Below, piece by piece: positions 11,700 to 23,632 of a stretch of DNA of 64,000 bases (position 1 is the stretch's first letter; each line of letters begins with the position of its first letter). The stretch is from Utricularia gibba (Eukaryota > Streptophyta > Magnoliopsida > Lamiales > Lentibulariaceae). The notes beneath the pieces are model-generated. The model was not told the origin of the DNA, searched no databases, and saw only the letters and a list, made by a program, of their open reading frames with translations. The position numbers and the translations under genes were made by a program. The stretch is taken from the NCBI GenBank assembly GCA_002189035.1, contig NEEC01000018.1, positions 434,001 through 498,000 on the forward strand. Reading direction: 5' to 3'.

Positions 11700-14018
11700 A
11701 GTTTGGTGTAAGCAGGTAAACCCAACCCCAACTCCAGCGGAGTCTTGCGTTACCTACTCCTTTATCTTCCGTATTACAAACTTGGCTTGGTTTCGCTTTC
11801 CTTGCAATCGCTGTTTGTTTGTCGAGTGGTTGACCCTTCTTCGTATGATGGGGCTGTATCATGGATGTGCTACGTTGCTTTGCATGTGCTGCTGTTCATC
11901 CCATGCTCAACATGCTGATGCTGCCAACGCACGAACTCCACCCCAACAAACTTTTCGTTACAGTATTTTACTTTTTTAAAAATAATCAAATGGATGATTT
12001 TTCTTTTTTTTTTTTTATGTATCATACAAGGGTGACAATGAATTTACAAATTATCATTGTGCGTGGTCACAAAGAATAATTTATGCCGAATTATCAAGCA
12101 CAAATTATTCATTGTGCTTGACAAGGAAAGTAGGCTGCCACAAGAACCACCGTTGGATGAGGTATTCAACACTACTAGACTACTAAAAGAGATTCGTTAA
12201 TAATTTTGATGAATACATATTTATTTAATATATCAAAAAAATTATTATATTTCATGAAAATAAATCTATACTTCAACTTCTTTGAAATTTTATAATTTCA
12301 TTTTTCAATATTTTCAAAGAAATTTTTTAATGCGCTAGAAATGTATTTTTTTTCAAATAATACTTCGAAAAATAGCTTTCTTTATATATATATATATATT
12401 TTTCAATAACTTTTTAAAATAATGTTACATGGAGAATTATTTTTAAAATATATATATCATTTAAATTTTTTTGTAAATAATTCGATTCTTTGCATTTTAT
12501 TAAAATTTTGATATATTCTAAATTTTTTCACAAAGTTTTATAATTTCTTAATAATTATATTAAATATTATTATTATTATATAATTCTTATTCATATAAAT
12601 AATTTGAAAGTATTCCAGGCATATCATTAATAATACGAGTTGCCTATATATTTTTTAATGTTGATTGTATATTACCTTTATATTTATAAATTTTTGTGTA
12701 GAAAACAGTTACACCTCTAGTTACGGTTAGAAAGCCATGCCCGAAAACACCGCAGCAGCGTTCACCTTTTTTAAAATATTAAAAATAAAAAATTGGAAAA
12801 AAGAAATGTGGCGGCACCTAAAGGTCACTGGCGTATGAATACGGTTGAACGGTAACATCATCCAGCCATCTAAAGTACTTCTAGCCACTTGGCGTGTTTG
12901 GTGGAGTATACAAGGAGGTTTCAATATATTAATTTTTAAAAAATTCGCATTTGGTATTATTTTTAAAAAATAATTGTTCTTTTAAATAAAAAAAAATAGA
13001 TGGCGCATTAAAAAGAATACTTTTTATTAAAGATTTTTAATAATTTTTCGTTCAAAATATAAATGAAATTTAAAAGATCGAACGGGTATCGATACTCGAG
13101 CTCTTCATTCCTTAAATTTATGTACATGATTTATATTTCTTTTGAATGAATAGCACGAGAATGTTTTTATCTTAATTTCAATTTACATAACATTATAATT
13201 GAATGAATTTTCTTGCTTTACCTTCAATGATGACATTTGAGTATTCTTTCTCAATTATATGCTACTGCTTTGAATGAGCATAATTATGTTATACATGCAT
13301 TTTTTTCGAAGGTCTTTTTTGTGTTGCTGCTGCTAAACATTTACAACTCGTAAAATTTAGATTGTAATGTTATGCAATTTATGATTTTGGTTTGGAGTTA
13401 TTTTTTAGTTATTAATATCCTATTTAAATTAATAGGAATTTTGGTCGTTTCTTAAAAAGTATGTTCTTTTCTAAAATATTGGCTTATCACCAAAAAGGCA
13501 CAAATGAAGAAGAGTAAATTCAAAAGACACATGGACCATTTAGTTATCACTTTAAAGCGGTTCTACTTGAAGTTCTGTTTTTGATAGGACATGTTACTTG
13601 TTAAAGCAATTCCATAGTTACAAACACCCCAAATAAGTTTATATGGTTCATTATTTCCTGAGAGGTTGTGTTTTTTTTGTTATTTAAATTCAATACATTA
13701 TACTACATTGTATTTTTAATATAAAATTACTTAGAAGCTACAGATGTTTGTTCGTATATTCCAGCAATGGTAGCATGTGGTGATAGGCGAAACACCAAAA
13801 TCAAAAGAGACAAATATCATTTAATGGCATAAGAGTATGTGGTCAAAATATGAACTTCATTTATTTTGCTATGACTAGAATTAATTTGAATTTTTGTGTT
13901 CCTAAACCAAATTTATTTCTATTGATCATTTTCTAAATTATCCATAATGCTGATATAGTAAAATCAAAAATATATTTATTTTCCGTTTCTTAATTTATGT
14001 CAATACTATTTAGCAAAT
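11700..14018. other. AT-rich spacer with one strong hairpin
   Basis: The first few hundred bases are probably the 3' UTR of the LRP1-like gene; the rest is AT-rich. A perfect 10-bp stem with an 8-nt loop (TCAAGCACAA / TTGTGCTTGA) lies at 12094-12121. A TA microsatellite is near 12383-12400. A weak Harbinger-like segment may start near 13810, ahead of the clear relic at 14019. No gene seen. Confidence 0.55.
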
Positions 14019-14470
14019 AATGGATACACAATTTGCAAATGGTTTCTAACACCGTATAGACATGTGCGATGTCATGTGAAGGGATATGGTATAGGGAATC
14101 AAACACTACAAAATACTAAGTACTTTGATATGAGGAATTCATCAGCAAGTAACGTAATTGAGAGAACTTAAGAGGTTCATAAAGCTAGATGGCGAATTTG
14201 GTATTTACAGTCATTCTACCCTACAGAGGCACAATGTGATGTGATTATAGTATGAGATTTTTTCTTCAAAGTGAATCATGATGCAATGGATTTAATTATT
14301 CTAGAATAATTTCAAGAAAAACATGGAGAATAAGGTTTATATCCCTATTACAGGATGAAGAATAAGGTTTCATTTTTACTATTGAGAGGTTCCTTACTTC
14401 GACAACTGCATGAGATGAACTCACAAACAATTTATGAAATAATTACACAAATGGATGCGGAATCTGTTCA
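14019..14470 (+). pseudogene. PIF/Harbinger (HARBI1-type) transposase C-terminal relic
   Basis: One frame reads about 90 codons with only two stops and matches the C-terminal nuclease part of plant Harbinger transposases: NGYT ... FLTPYRHVR, then MRNSSASNVIERT (family form RHxSxRNVIER, which holds the presumed catalytic Glu), then KARW, SFYPTEAQCDVII and the HNxx-like tail. A decayed C-terminus (ERFLTSTTA, DELTNNL) follows to about 14470. Most of the N-terminal half is missing or too diverged to read; no terminal repeats were found. Confidence 0.75.
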
Positions 14471-16425
14471 GTTTCGAAGTTATGTTTTATTGATTCCTTA
14501 TTCAAAACTACGTTTGGATTAAAAGAGTATTTTTTATTCCAGTTTCCTATTCGATTTGTGAGTATGGAATTGATTAGACCATCAATGTTCATCCTATAAC
14601 ATCATTCAAGTTTATTGTGATTCATTATGTTTTATTTTAAAATTATTTCATTATGGTAATGCAAACAAGCTTATTGTTACAATTTAGAAAACATAAAAAA
14701 TTAAATTAAAACGGTTATTGTATAAAAAAATCAATTTTAAAGAATAAGTTGTAGATGAAGCCCTAAATGAAAGAAAAATATATCTGTAAATTAATGTTCA
14801 CTGCTATATTCATTAAGTTGTATATATATATATATATATCAGTATCCAAGTATAGAGACTCATTCATTTTTTCTATTGTTCTCGTGTTGCTTCAATCTTT
14901 AATGTTATATCATTGAAATCAACGCCTAACTTGTTCAAAATATCTTGCAATATAACGCATTGAGTTTTTCAGTTCTTCACCCTCCAGAATATATGAGGAT
15001 TTGTGCATATAAGTGTGTCATACCTGTTTGCCAAAATGTAGCTTTTCAATGCTTCGTGAAAACTACTTTGAGAACATTTTCCATTTCCATCCTTTGTCGA
15101 CGATTTTACAAAATTCAATAATCAGCAAGTGTCTTTCTTTTAGAGATTAATCTGATCTAATATTGCTCATTGTTATACACATTGAAAAGAAACCAGTCAA
15201 TGAAATTGTAAGAAAATGATGAAGAAAAAATGACAAATAGGATAATTTCGAAGTTTGAGAAAAAATCAGAACAAATAGTTGTAATTGGAATTAAAAACGT
15301 CCTTTGATAAGTTCATACAACTTTCACATCAAAACATATAATTGTATTCCAAATATTAAATTAAAATTAAAATAACATTTTTATTATATCAAAATTTAAA
15401 TTTAATAACCACTAAATTTTATTACTACCAAACTCTCTACCTCCTATGTTTCTTTACGTAAAAGATTTATGGAAAATGTTCATTTTTTTAAATTTTTGAG
15501 TAATTTTTTTTAAAATAATTTATAAAATAATTGATTTTTTAGAATAATTTTCTTTTTTCCTTAATCATTTATGTTTTTATATTTTTATTCTTTTTTATAA
15601 CTCTATACACATAAATAAAAATAGTTAATCAAAACAGTATACACAAAAAATATAAATCGAAATACATCCACAATAAAGATAATTAAAAATACAACCAATG
15701 ACCGTTCATTCTACACTTTTAGGGGTATTAGTATTTGATAAACTCCCAATCCAATGCAACCTTAGTTGAATTGCTCAATTGATAGTATCCTCGTTTTTGT
15801 TTTGCATTCGAGGAATAATGATATAAGTTCATAATTTAATATAACGATAAATGTTTTAATAATAAAATAATACTAATATACTAATACAAGTAATTTCAAA
15901 ATGTAGTTAGAATGAATGTTGGATTCAATGCTATAAATATGTGTATTTTTATAGTTCTAAAAATAAAATAAGGTTAATAAACAAAAACTTTGAATATATT
16001 ATTCAATATTATCTGCAAAAAATTTAACCGAAACTTAAAAGTATTTTGATGCTTTACTTCAATCATAAATTTTGAAGGAATACAATTTCAAAATTATTAT
16101 CAAATTCCACTAAAAAATTAATTGTTTAGTTATAAAATCTTTCAATTAAAGTTTTCTTAATAATTAATGGATTATACTATTATTAAAATTATAGTTAAAT
16201 CCATAATTAATTTTTTTTTCATATTTTAATGTATTTATTAATATTTGTCTAGTTATACGAATTGCAATATGTAAGAAAGTAATATTAACTCAAATTTCAT
16301 TTAATAATAATAACATGCATAATAAACAATAGATTGGGTTGAATAAACTCTAAAAATAACAAGAGATAAACTAAACTTGATTTTAGGTGATTCATGTCGT
16401 TTCTACAACAAATTTTAAAAATTCA
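14471..16425. other. AT-rich spacer, no gene seen
   Basis: Very AT-rich, with a (TA)n run at about 14820-14840 and long A/T tracts. No open frame has family-like features. Confidence 0.6.
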
Positions 16426-17085
16426 TAAAACACAAAGTACGTAGTACGGATGTTGAATACATGGAGTTATTTTTCTAGTAAAAGGTGAAATTATACCGAA
16501 TACAACTATCATACTTTGTAAATAGGTTTAAAAAGTAAAGGGTGCGAGGAACGTAAATGATGGAACTTCAGTAAGGGGATCACAAACAAATAATAGAAAT
16601 AAACTGGAAAGATGAATTTTAGATAAAGAGAATGTTGTTGTGATTAGAACCTTGCCCGACTACATTTGTCACATTTTCACTCTTTTCTAATCCTCTCACG
16701 TACTCGATTATAGGAATAAGAAATTGTATATACTCCCTTACACTTTCTTGCAAGAAAGCATGAGAATAGCCTGATGGAACGCAAAGATAAGAGGTCCTGT
16801 CGTCATACCCTCATGGTCGAATTGTGCATGTGTGACCAAGTGTTGCTAATAATCCAATCAGTTCAGATACAAGGTTACTATCTGTCTATTGATGCTAAAG
16901 TATATATGTAGACGAAACGTTGTCTCCCCCGAATTGAAAGGGCATGAGTTGGTGTTTTTGAACTTGACCTTTACAAAACTCGCAGATAATGATCAGCTTA
17001 TCATGAATCTTAAATAAAGGAGCTGTGACGAAAAAAGAGTTAAATAATTGCATGAAAACATATGAAACCAGATTAGATTCAAAGA
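16426..17085 (+). repeat. Dispersed repeat, copy B (uninterrupted)
   Basis: Same repeat as at 1929-3800, same orientation, without the 1.27-kb insertion. Continuity through CTTGCAAGAAAGCATGAG into AATAGCC (about 16748-16775) shows the empty-site structure. It is non-coding and its class is unknown. Confidence 0.75.
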
Positions 17086-18858
17086 AGAAATGGAGATTAA
17101 CTAATGAAATGTAGAACTAAGAGTATTCCAACACAGAAATAAAAGTTTCCTACCGTAAACCGTCATACAAATTAAGGAAATGAAAACAAAGTTCTAGATA
17201 GAAGCTAAAAAAAAAAAATCATATAGAGAGATAAACAAAAATCTAAAACTAAAACTTGAATTGAAAGTTGAATCCCAGTCTGAATTGAAACTCAACTACT
17301 TCAGTCCAAATTTTTGTGTTCCTTTGATTCAGTTAGACTCAAATGACTTGCAAGGACACTCCTACTCTGACATTGGGATGCTAATAATTTCATTTGTCAG
17401 AGGCTTCTATGTACTATACGTCAAGACTCATCATTAGGTATTTACAGTCTTCCAAAAATAAAAAAAATATCAGTTCGGGAAGATCTATTTTATTGCCATA
17501 TGATGCTCTCTTTATCACTCTTATTACCATGTATTCGTCCCTAATAAAACTGAAACAAGACTAAACAAAAATATTAAATAAAATACATAATTTAGCATAA
17601 TTACTCTAATGTAGATAAAATCTAAACCTATATTATAAACTCACAATTGGTCAATTATTATTACATTTAAATATCTAAAATGACCTAAAATATAGTAAGA
17701 AAATGACAGTCAACACGAGGAGATATTTTTAATTCATCCTAGTAATTGATGCATATATTGTATCGCGTAAGTTATTCATATATCAATCATGAGTTGAGTA
17801 TGCAAAAGCTTCTTAAGTTGATAGAGCTATTCAAGGATTATATGGTGAAGTACAATTATTAACTTCAAAACGCAAGAAATCTGAATCATTTGCATCAACT
17901 CTCTTGATAAAATTACAAATTACCATAGTTGCTAGTATAAAATAGAGCTTTTTACTTGGTTCATTGTCATAGTACGACATCTCTCACCATTATCATGGGA
18001 TGAAGTCTATTTTTGTGCAGAAATTAATTGCAAACATTCTCATGCCCTAACACTAAGGTGTTTAATGTTAGTTATGGATTGCTCAAATTTGTCAATGTAA
18101 CTTGTATGTGTCACCTTGTTGAATGAATCCCTGACTCGAGGAGTTGTAAATTACTTCATAAGATTTGCTCATAGATGTCGATTGCAATATTGATGACATC
18201 CTCCATGGTATTCATTTAGAGCTGACACAAATAGTGCTTTCTTTCTTATTGAATCACATTAATCAGAAGTAAAAACTTTTAAAGTTGTGTGAGTTTCACA
18301 ACAATAAGCAATATATATTTGTTGGAAAAATATTTTGGTATGCACATATACATAATCCAAATGATCAAAATACATAGTACAATGTTTCACCATCTTGCCG
18401 ATATTTGTAGGTAATCACTGTTCCTTCATTTTGAAATTGGTAAAATCACTATTTGGATACATCACATTCACTCAAAGTTGCACATATAATGTATCACATT
18501 TACAAAGTTATATATTTGGTACATCACGATATAAAAATAACAGTATTGGGTTATAACCCACGTCCGTGTGCTGAAAAAAACAGTGCATTCGATCCTTAAA
18601 AATAACACATAAGGATCGAAGGCATTCAAAATGTCTGAAATTTTTTCAGACAAATTTTATTTTTTCAGAATAAAAGTACACAATTTTTCTTTAAAAGTTT
18701 ATTATCAAAATTATCAAAATGTCTGCAATTTTTTGTATCACTACACAAATATATGTAGTTTATTATTTTTGGTTATTTTATGAGAATACTTATGGTATTG
18801 TTATTTCAAATAACAAATACATGTTTTTGTTATTATTTTTTTTGATATAAAACTATTA
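17086..18858. other. AT-rich spacer, no gene seen
   Basis: No recognisable coding sequence. A short inverted repeat (TTCGATCCTTA / TAAGGATCGAA) lies at about 18588-18621, with TCTGAAATTTTTTCAGA just after. A possible very old retroelement tract near 17760-18300 is too decayed to call. Confidence 0.5.
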
Positions 18859-18868
18859 TAATTATAAT
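18859..18868 (+). repeat. Left target-site duplication of MULE 1
   Basis: TAATTATAAT directly abuts the left terminal inverted repeat and is repeated exactly at 23301-23310. Ten base pairs is within the usual 8-11 bp range for Mutator-like elements. Confidence 0.93.
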
Positions 18869-18989
18869 GGAAAAATTTGAGAATGTGTCACCCAACACTA
18901 AGTAATATTAGTCAATGTGCCCCTATACTATCGAAATTAATGCATTTGCCACTAAACTCATTATGTCGTTGCAAATGTGCCACCCAAGT
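18869..18989 (+). repeat. Left terminal inverted repeat of MULE 1
   Basis: Starts GGAAAAATTTGAGAATGTG and pairs with the reverse complement of 23180-23300 with only a few mismatches through CACCCAAGT. Confidence 0.93.
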
Positions 18990-19388
18990 ATTTTTTTGGT
19001 TTAATATTTTGTTTTTTTGGCACGTGTGAAGGGAAAAAGAGTAAAAACTCACGCGCCCCCTTTGCATTAACCCGCTAAAATCCCTTGTTTGTTACCATTC
19101 TTATTTTTAGGTCTCATTGTTTTCAATCGAAATTCCCCCTCCTTCCAATCGAGGTTCCTCTCTCAGTTATCTTCGCATTGAATTCCACGGGTCTGAGTTC
19201 CATTTCTTCGCATATGAATTCATTTCTGGGTTCCATTTTTTTCCAATCAGATAGAATTGAAAAACATGCAATTTTGTGGGTTTTGATGACAATGTTGTCA
19301 TTTACGAAGAAGTCTACACATTTTTTTCAAAAATTTCCTGAAAACCATTGGTTAAAGCTTTCATGTTCATATTGCAGGCGTAGCAATA

Positions 19389-21500
19389 ATGAGCGATGCT
19401 GAGACTTCTTCTTCTAGCAGTGATGACTCCCAAGAGGAGAGTTTATTTGACTCTGATTATGACATTGTGGTGGAGGAAAATGATGAATAACATATCAGCC
19501 CCACATCTTCTGCTGTGCTTATTTTAAGTGCATTTATTCATGTTGGAGAACCAGAATATGACTTACAAGAGGACATCAATGATGAGTGTTTCATAGAAAA
19601 ACACACTTCATAGACAACTAGTTCAAAGAGTAATAACAATGTTGGAAGAAATAAATCAAAAGTTATTGATAACTCTGTGAGACAGTGCAGCAGAAGGCAG
19701 TCTAACTTATTTGTTGGGATGGAATTTAGGAGCAAGAGTCATGCTAGGGAGGTCATAAGGAATCATTGTTGTAATATTGGTAAGGATATTGTTTTTACAA
19801 AGTCAGACACTTGGAGATTACTGGTTATGTGCAACCATCCAAGTTGTCCATGGAGAGCTCGAGTTAGCAAGCCAAAAGATGCACCTGGTATATGGAAATT
19901 GAAAACTGTAGAACCAAATCATGTTGATGATTGTGGATGGGTAACTGTGAATGTGGCAGTGAAATCAACTTGGCTTGCAAGATATTTTGTGCAAGAATTG
20001 CGTGATAATCCCAAGTTCGATAGCAATAGTTGGTGAGATAAAATTACTAGTAGCGTGAATATACAGATTTCAAATTATCAAGCATGGAGGGCCAAGAAGT
20101 TAGCATTTGTGATAATTCATGGTCACAATGTTGAACAATTTAGGATGACTGAGAATTACATTGCCGAAGTTAAAAGATGTAACACAGATACTACAGTTGT
20201 GCTTAAGTGTGAACCAGGGTGTAATGGGGAGAGGACATTTCAAAGGGTTTATTTTTCATTTGGAGCTTGTCGGGATGGGTTCTTACGAGGTTGTAGACCA
20301 CTTGTAGGAGTTGATGGGTGCTTTTTGAAGGGCCCATTCAGAGGGCAGTGCTTGTAGCTGTTGGTATGGATGTTGCCAACAATATTTATCCTATTGCTTG
20401 GGCAGTGGTTGAAGGTGAAAATGGTTGTAGTTGGTCATGGTTCCTTCGAATACTGAAGGCTGATTTGAAAATCACTGAAGACAATATTAGACTTTTCACC
20501 TTTATTTCTAATAAAGACAAAGGTTGGAGATAGGGTTTAAGGATAATTTACAGAATACATACAACTGTTTTGCTTGCGGCACTTGTGGACAAACATGAAA
20601 AAAGCCAGCATAGACTCTGTAGTGACCAAGATTGCACTCTGGGCTGCTGCTTCATCAACTACTATGGATATATTCAAAAAAAAAAAATGCAAGAATTGAA
20701 AGACGTAGATATTGCAGCCTATGAGTGGTTACAAGACAAAGATCCAGTTTTTTTTTTTATGTAATGCATTTTTTGATGAACACTTGAAATGTGACACTCT
20801 GATGAACAACATGACAGAGTCTTTTAATGCTTGGATTTTAGAAGCTCGAGACAAGCCTATAATACAGTTGTTGGAAACTATAAGGACCAAGGTTATGTTG
20901 AGGATGCAAAATTGCAGAGAGCAAGCTAGAACCTGGTCACCTGGGATTTGCCCGAAAATCAGGAACCTTCTGCAAAAATCCATTGAGAAAGCTAAGAATT
21001 TTAGAGCCACGCCATGCAATGATGGAATATGGCAAGTTAACAGCTTAGATGCGCAAGTGTTGGTGAATTTAAACAAGCAAACATGTGCTTGCCATAAGTG
21101 GGACCTTAGCGGTATTCCTTGTGCCCATGCTATCAAAGCAATTTGGGCTTCCCATAGAGATCCATACAACTGTGTCAATGAATGTTACAATGTGGAGAAG
21201 TATTCAACTAGTTATGCTGGTATTATTATGCCAGTTAATTCTTCGGAATACTGGACAGCTGTGGAAAAACCCCCTGCAGCTGCCCCTCCATTTTGAAAGA
21301 GAAGAGGTAGACCTCCTAAGTTAAGGAAAAGACAGCGGGATGAACCACTGCCCCCTAGCAATGGAAAACAAAGGCTTCGAAGTGGGAAGAGAATAATGCA
21401 GTGCAGTAATTGTAGAGAGATTGGGCATAACAAAGTAAGATGCAAAATGCCTGAAAAATCACATGCTCCATCACAACAGTCAACAAAATGTTCTAGGTAG
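19389..21500 (+). pseudogene. MuDR-type transposase of MULE 1 (broken)
   Basis: Starts at ATG 19389 after an acceptor-like site, with an acidic N-terminus (SDAETSSSSSDDS). In order: the MuDR N-terminal domain (about 19677-20030; MCNHPSCPWRARV); the DDE core with first Asp in VGVDGCFLKG (about 20310) and Glu in NNMTESFNAWI (about 20805-20840); a SWIM zinc finger (CACHKWDLSGIPCAHAI, about 21085-21140); and a C-terminal CCHC knuckle (CSNCREIGHNKVRC). It is broken by stops near 19487, 19611, 20034, 20531 and 21294 and by frameshifts near 20340 and 20540-20750. The stop at 20034 lies where family members read W-x-DKI, consistent with a point change. The second catalytic Asp position reads ISNKDKG where ISDxxKG is expected. 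Confidence 0.92.
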
Positions 21501-22110
21501 ATTCTGAAAAATCTTATAATTATATTTTTTTAAAAATAACATAACTAATATTGCAACTAATCCTCTTATTATAATGTGTTGTGATTTATTGTTTGATATT
21601 CCAAATGCTTCTCTTGTTATATTTGTTTAGAGACACAACTGAAGCAAAAGAGAACGCGACATTCGAAGAATCAACAAGTTCTCTACCTGCCCAAAAGAAT
21701 AGGAGGAAACCAAAAGTGCATGTTGTTTCAATCCCACATGTTACAGAAAATGAAGAAGGTAGCAGTGCACCTCAAATATAGTCTGCTAGTCACCACACCA
21801 CAATAGAGATCAAACAAGATGTTGGCCAATCTTCTCTACATACTTATGAGGAGATTGATACCTGTCATACTCCAAAACACAATCCAATTAATGTGTCATC
21901 ACAAACCCCTCCTTTCCATAGTCCTATAGTTACTAGAAGAGCTACATATTTTGGGCCACATCCTGATGCTATAAGTATTGCAAGATTTGGAATGCTTCAA
22001 GATGAGACATTCACCAAACTGCTTGAATAAGTTTCAACCCCATATGTTTTTTGTATGATGGGTCTACTTCAATAGGATTTCATTATCATATTTTATCAAA
22101 TATATTACAG

Positions 22111-22936
22111 GAAGGTTCGACAATCAATACCTCAAGCTCGCAACAAACTGTATGTGTTTGTTGAATGTTTGTATTTTGGAACATGGTGTCGAGGTGAACA
22201 TGTGGAATCAATTATGAAGAAGCTGCGCAAGATGCAAATGTTTAATAGAAAGAAATACATTTTCATCCCTGTTGTAGTAAGGTACATTTTTTTCATTTAT
22301 TTAGATACATAATTACTAAAAATTCACAATATTCTTCATATGTGCAGTAGTCATTGGTATTTGGTGATTCTCTGCAACCCAAGTATCAAGAATAAACGTT
22401 CCTTGATTGTTTTGGACTCATTGGGGAAGTCCAATATTTCATTAAATGAGTCAATGATTAGAAGGTATGAGTGATAGCTTAGATTTGAGAAATTTTTCAG
22501 AGTTGCAGTTATATAAACATTACATTTTTCTGGTGGTTGTAGGTTCATTAACAATCTATATGCAGTGTTGAAGCCATCTGAACCAGAGGATACTTATCGG
22601 AAGATGCCATTAATCAAACCAATGGTATGGATTTAATGCTACAATTCTCAATGCGATTTTTTGAAATTTACAAATCAGGTGCCTACTCAAACGGGAGCTA
22701 GTGAATGTGAATTGTATGTGCTTTATTACATAAACATGTTCGTGCAAAGTGCTTTGGATCAATTCGACATAGAGGGATATCCTTACTTTGTACGTCATAG
22801 ATATATTCAGTGATTTTATATTTTAATGAGTCACTAACTTTTGTTTCATTACCAGATGACTCCTACTTGGTTTACTAAACGGGAGTTGGAGGCATTTGTC
22901 GAAGATATTGGCGTTGCACAGGAAATTAGTCATTGA
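22111..22936 (+). CDS. Ulp1-like cysteine protease module of MULE 1
   Basis: Ulp1/SENP-fold (C48-type) protease, a family that processes ubiquitin-like proteins such as SUMO; what it does in a transposon is unknown. Five exons (22111-22281, 22348-22464, 22543-22624, 22679-22789, 22856-22936) join in one frame with GT-AG introns and no internal stop. All catalytic positions are present: His in SHWYLVIL, Asp in LDSLGKS, and Gln and Cys in VPTQTGASECELY. The last exon reads MTPTWFTKRELEAFVEDI before TGA. In related elements this is the C-terminal part of a transposase fusion, so here it is probably the surviving end of a broken gene rather than a stand-alone one; splicing into it from the transposase crosses frame damage near 21500-22110. 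Confidence 0.82.
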
Positions 22937-23179
22937 TAATGTTATGTCCCTTCTACTTTTGTTTTGCAACGGTTTAAAACTATGGATATTGATATCTTTT
23001 GCCAGGTGATACATGTTTGGTATTTTGTCTCATTTCACCTTTTATATTATTTTTTAAGATAAGTGGCACAAAACTCAATCATTTGAACATATAATGGCAC
23101 ATTTTTTTGTTTACGTGCGTGTCCTTACACACGACCATTACTCACATGTATGTAAGGGTATTAATTAAAATGGGAAAAG

Positions 23180-23300
23180 ACTTGGGTGGCACATTTGCAA
23201 CGACATAATGAGTTTAGTGGCAAATTCATTAATTTCGATAGTATAAGGGCACATTGACTAATATTACTTAGTGTTGGGTGGCACATTCTCAAATTTTCCC
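23180..23300 (-). repeat. Right terminal inverted repeat of MULE 1
   Basis: Ends CACATTCTCAAATTTTCCC and is the reverse complement of the left repeat with few mismatches. Confidence 0.93.
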
Positions 23301-23310
23301 TAATTATAAT
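23301..23310 (+). repeat. Right target-site duplication of MULE 1
   Basis: TAATTATAAT, identical to 18859-18868. Confidence 0.93.
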
Positions 23311-23632
23311 AGTTCAACCAAACACGGCCTTAGGGATAGACCATGAGTTATATAAGCTGTCATCTTTCCATCCTCTTCATTAAAATCGTATGCGTCCGTG
23401 TGCACCTCCGTGTGCCATGTTTGGTTAACGTTTGTGTTGGAATCATCGTGTTTTCTCAAACATTTGTTTCAAAATTAAATTTATGAAAACATTTGCATCA
23501 AATCAATTAAATATCAGGAAAGGTTTGTTTTGAATGTGATTTTTACAAACATGTGTGTTTAAATGTGCGAATTAGTCCTACTTTTGTATCAAAACTAAAC
23601 GTAGCCCAACAAGAAAGTGCCATTGCTTTACT

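Larger units (their letters stand above)
18869..23300 (+). mobile_element. Complete Ulp1-bearing Mutator-like element (MULE 1), 4.43 kb
   Basis: Bounded by 121-bp terminal inverted repeats about 95% identical by eye and by a perfect 10-bp target duplication. It holds a MuDR-type transposase (decayed, 19389-21500) and, downstream in the same orientation, a Ulp1-like cysteine protease module in five exons (22111-22936). Transposase plus Ulp1 is the arrangement of Kaonashi-type MULEs. The clean ends and similar TIRs indicate fairly recent insertion, yet transposase stops and the apparent change of its second catalytic Asp mean it is not autonomous now. Confidence 0.93.

Noticed and set aside
17740-18330. 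Possible retroelement or gene remnant
   Set aside because: Translations in all frames gave no recognisable motif despite a slightly gene-like base composition.
20729-21178. 149-codon open frame antisense to the MULE 1 transposase
   Set aside because: It lies opposite clearly recognisable transposase sequence and shows no family features.
23317-23430. Small MITE from CCAAACACGG ... CCATGTTTGG arms next to MULE 1
   Set aside because: Arms are only about 12 bp with a mismatch and no duplication flanks them; chance is likely.
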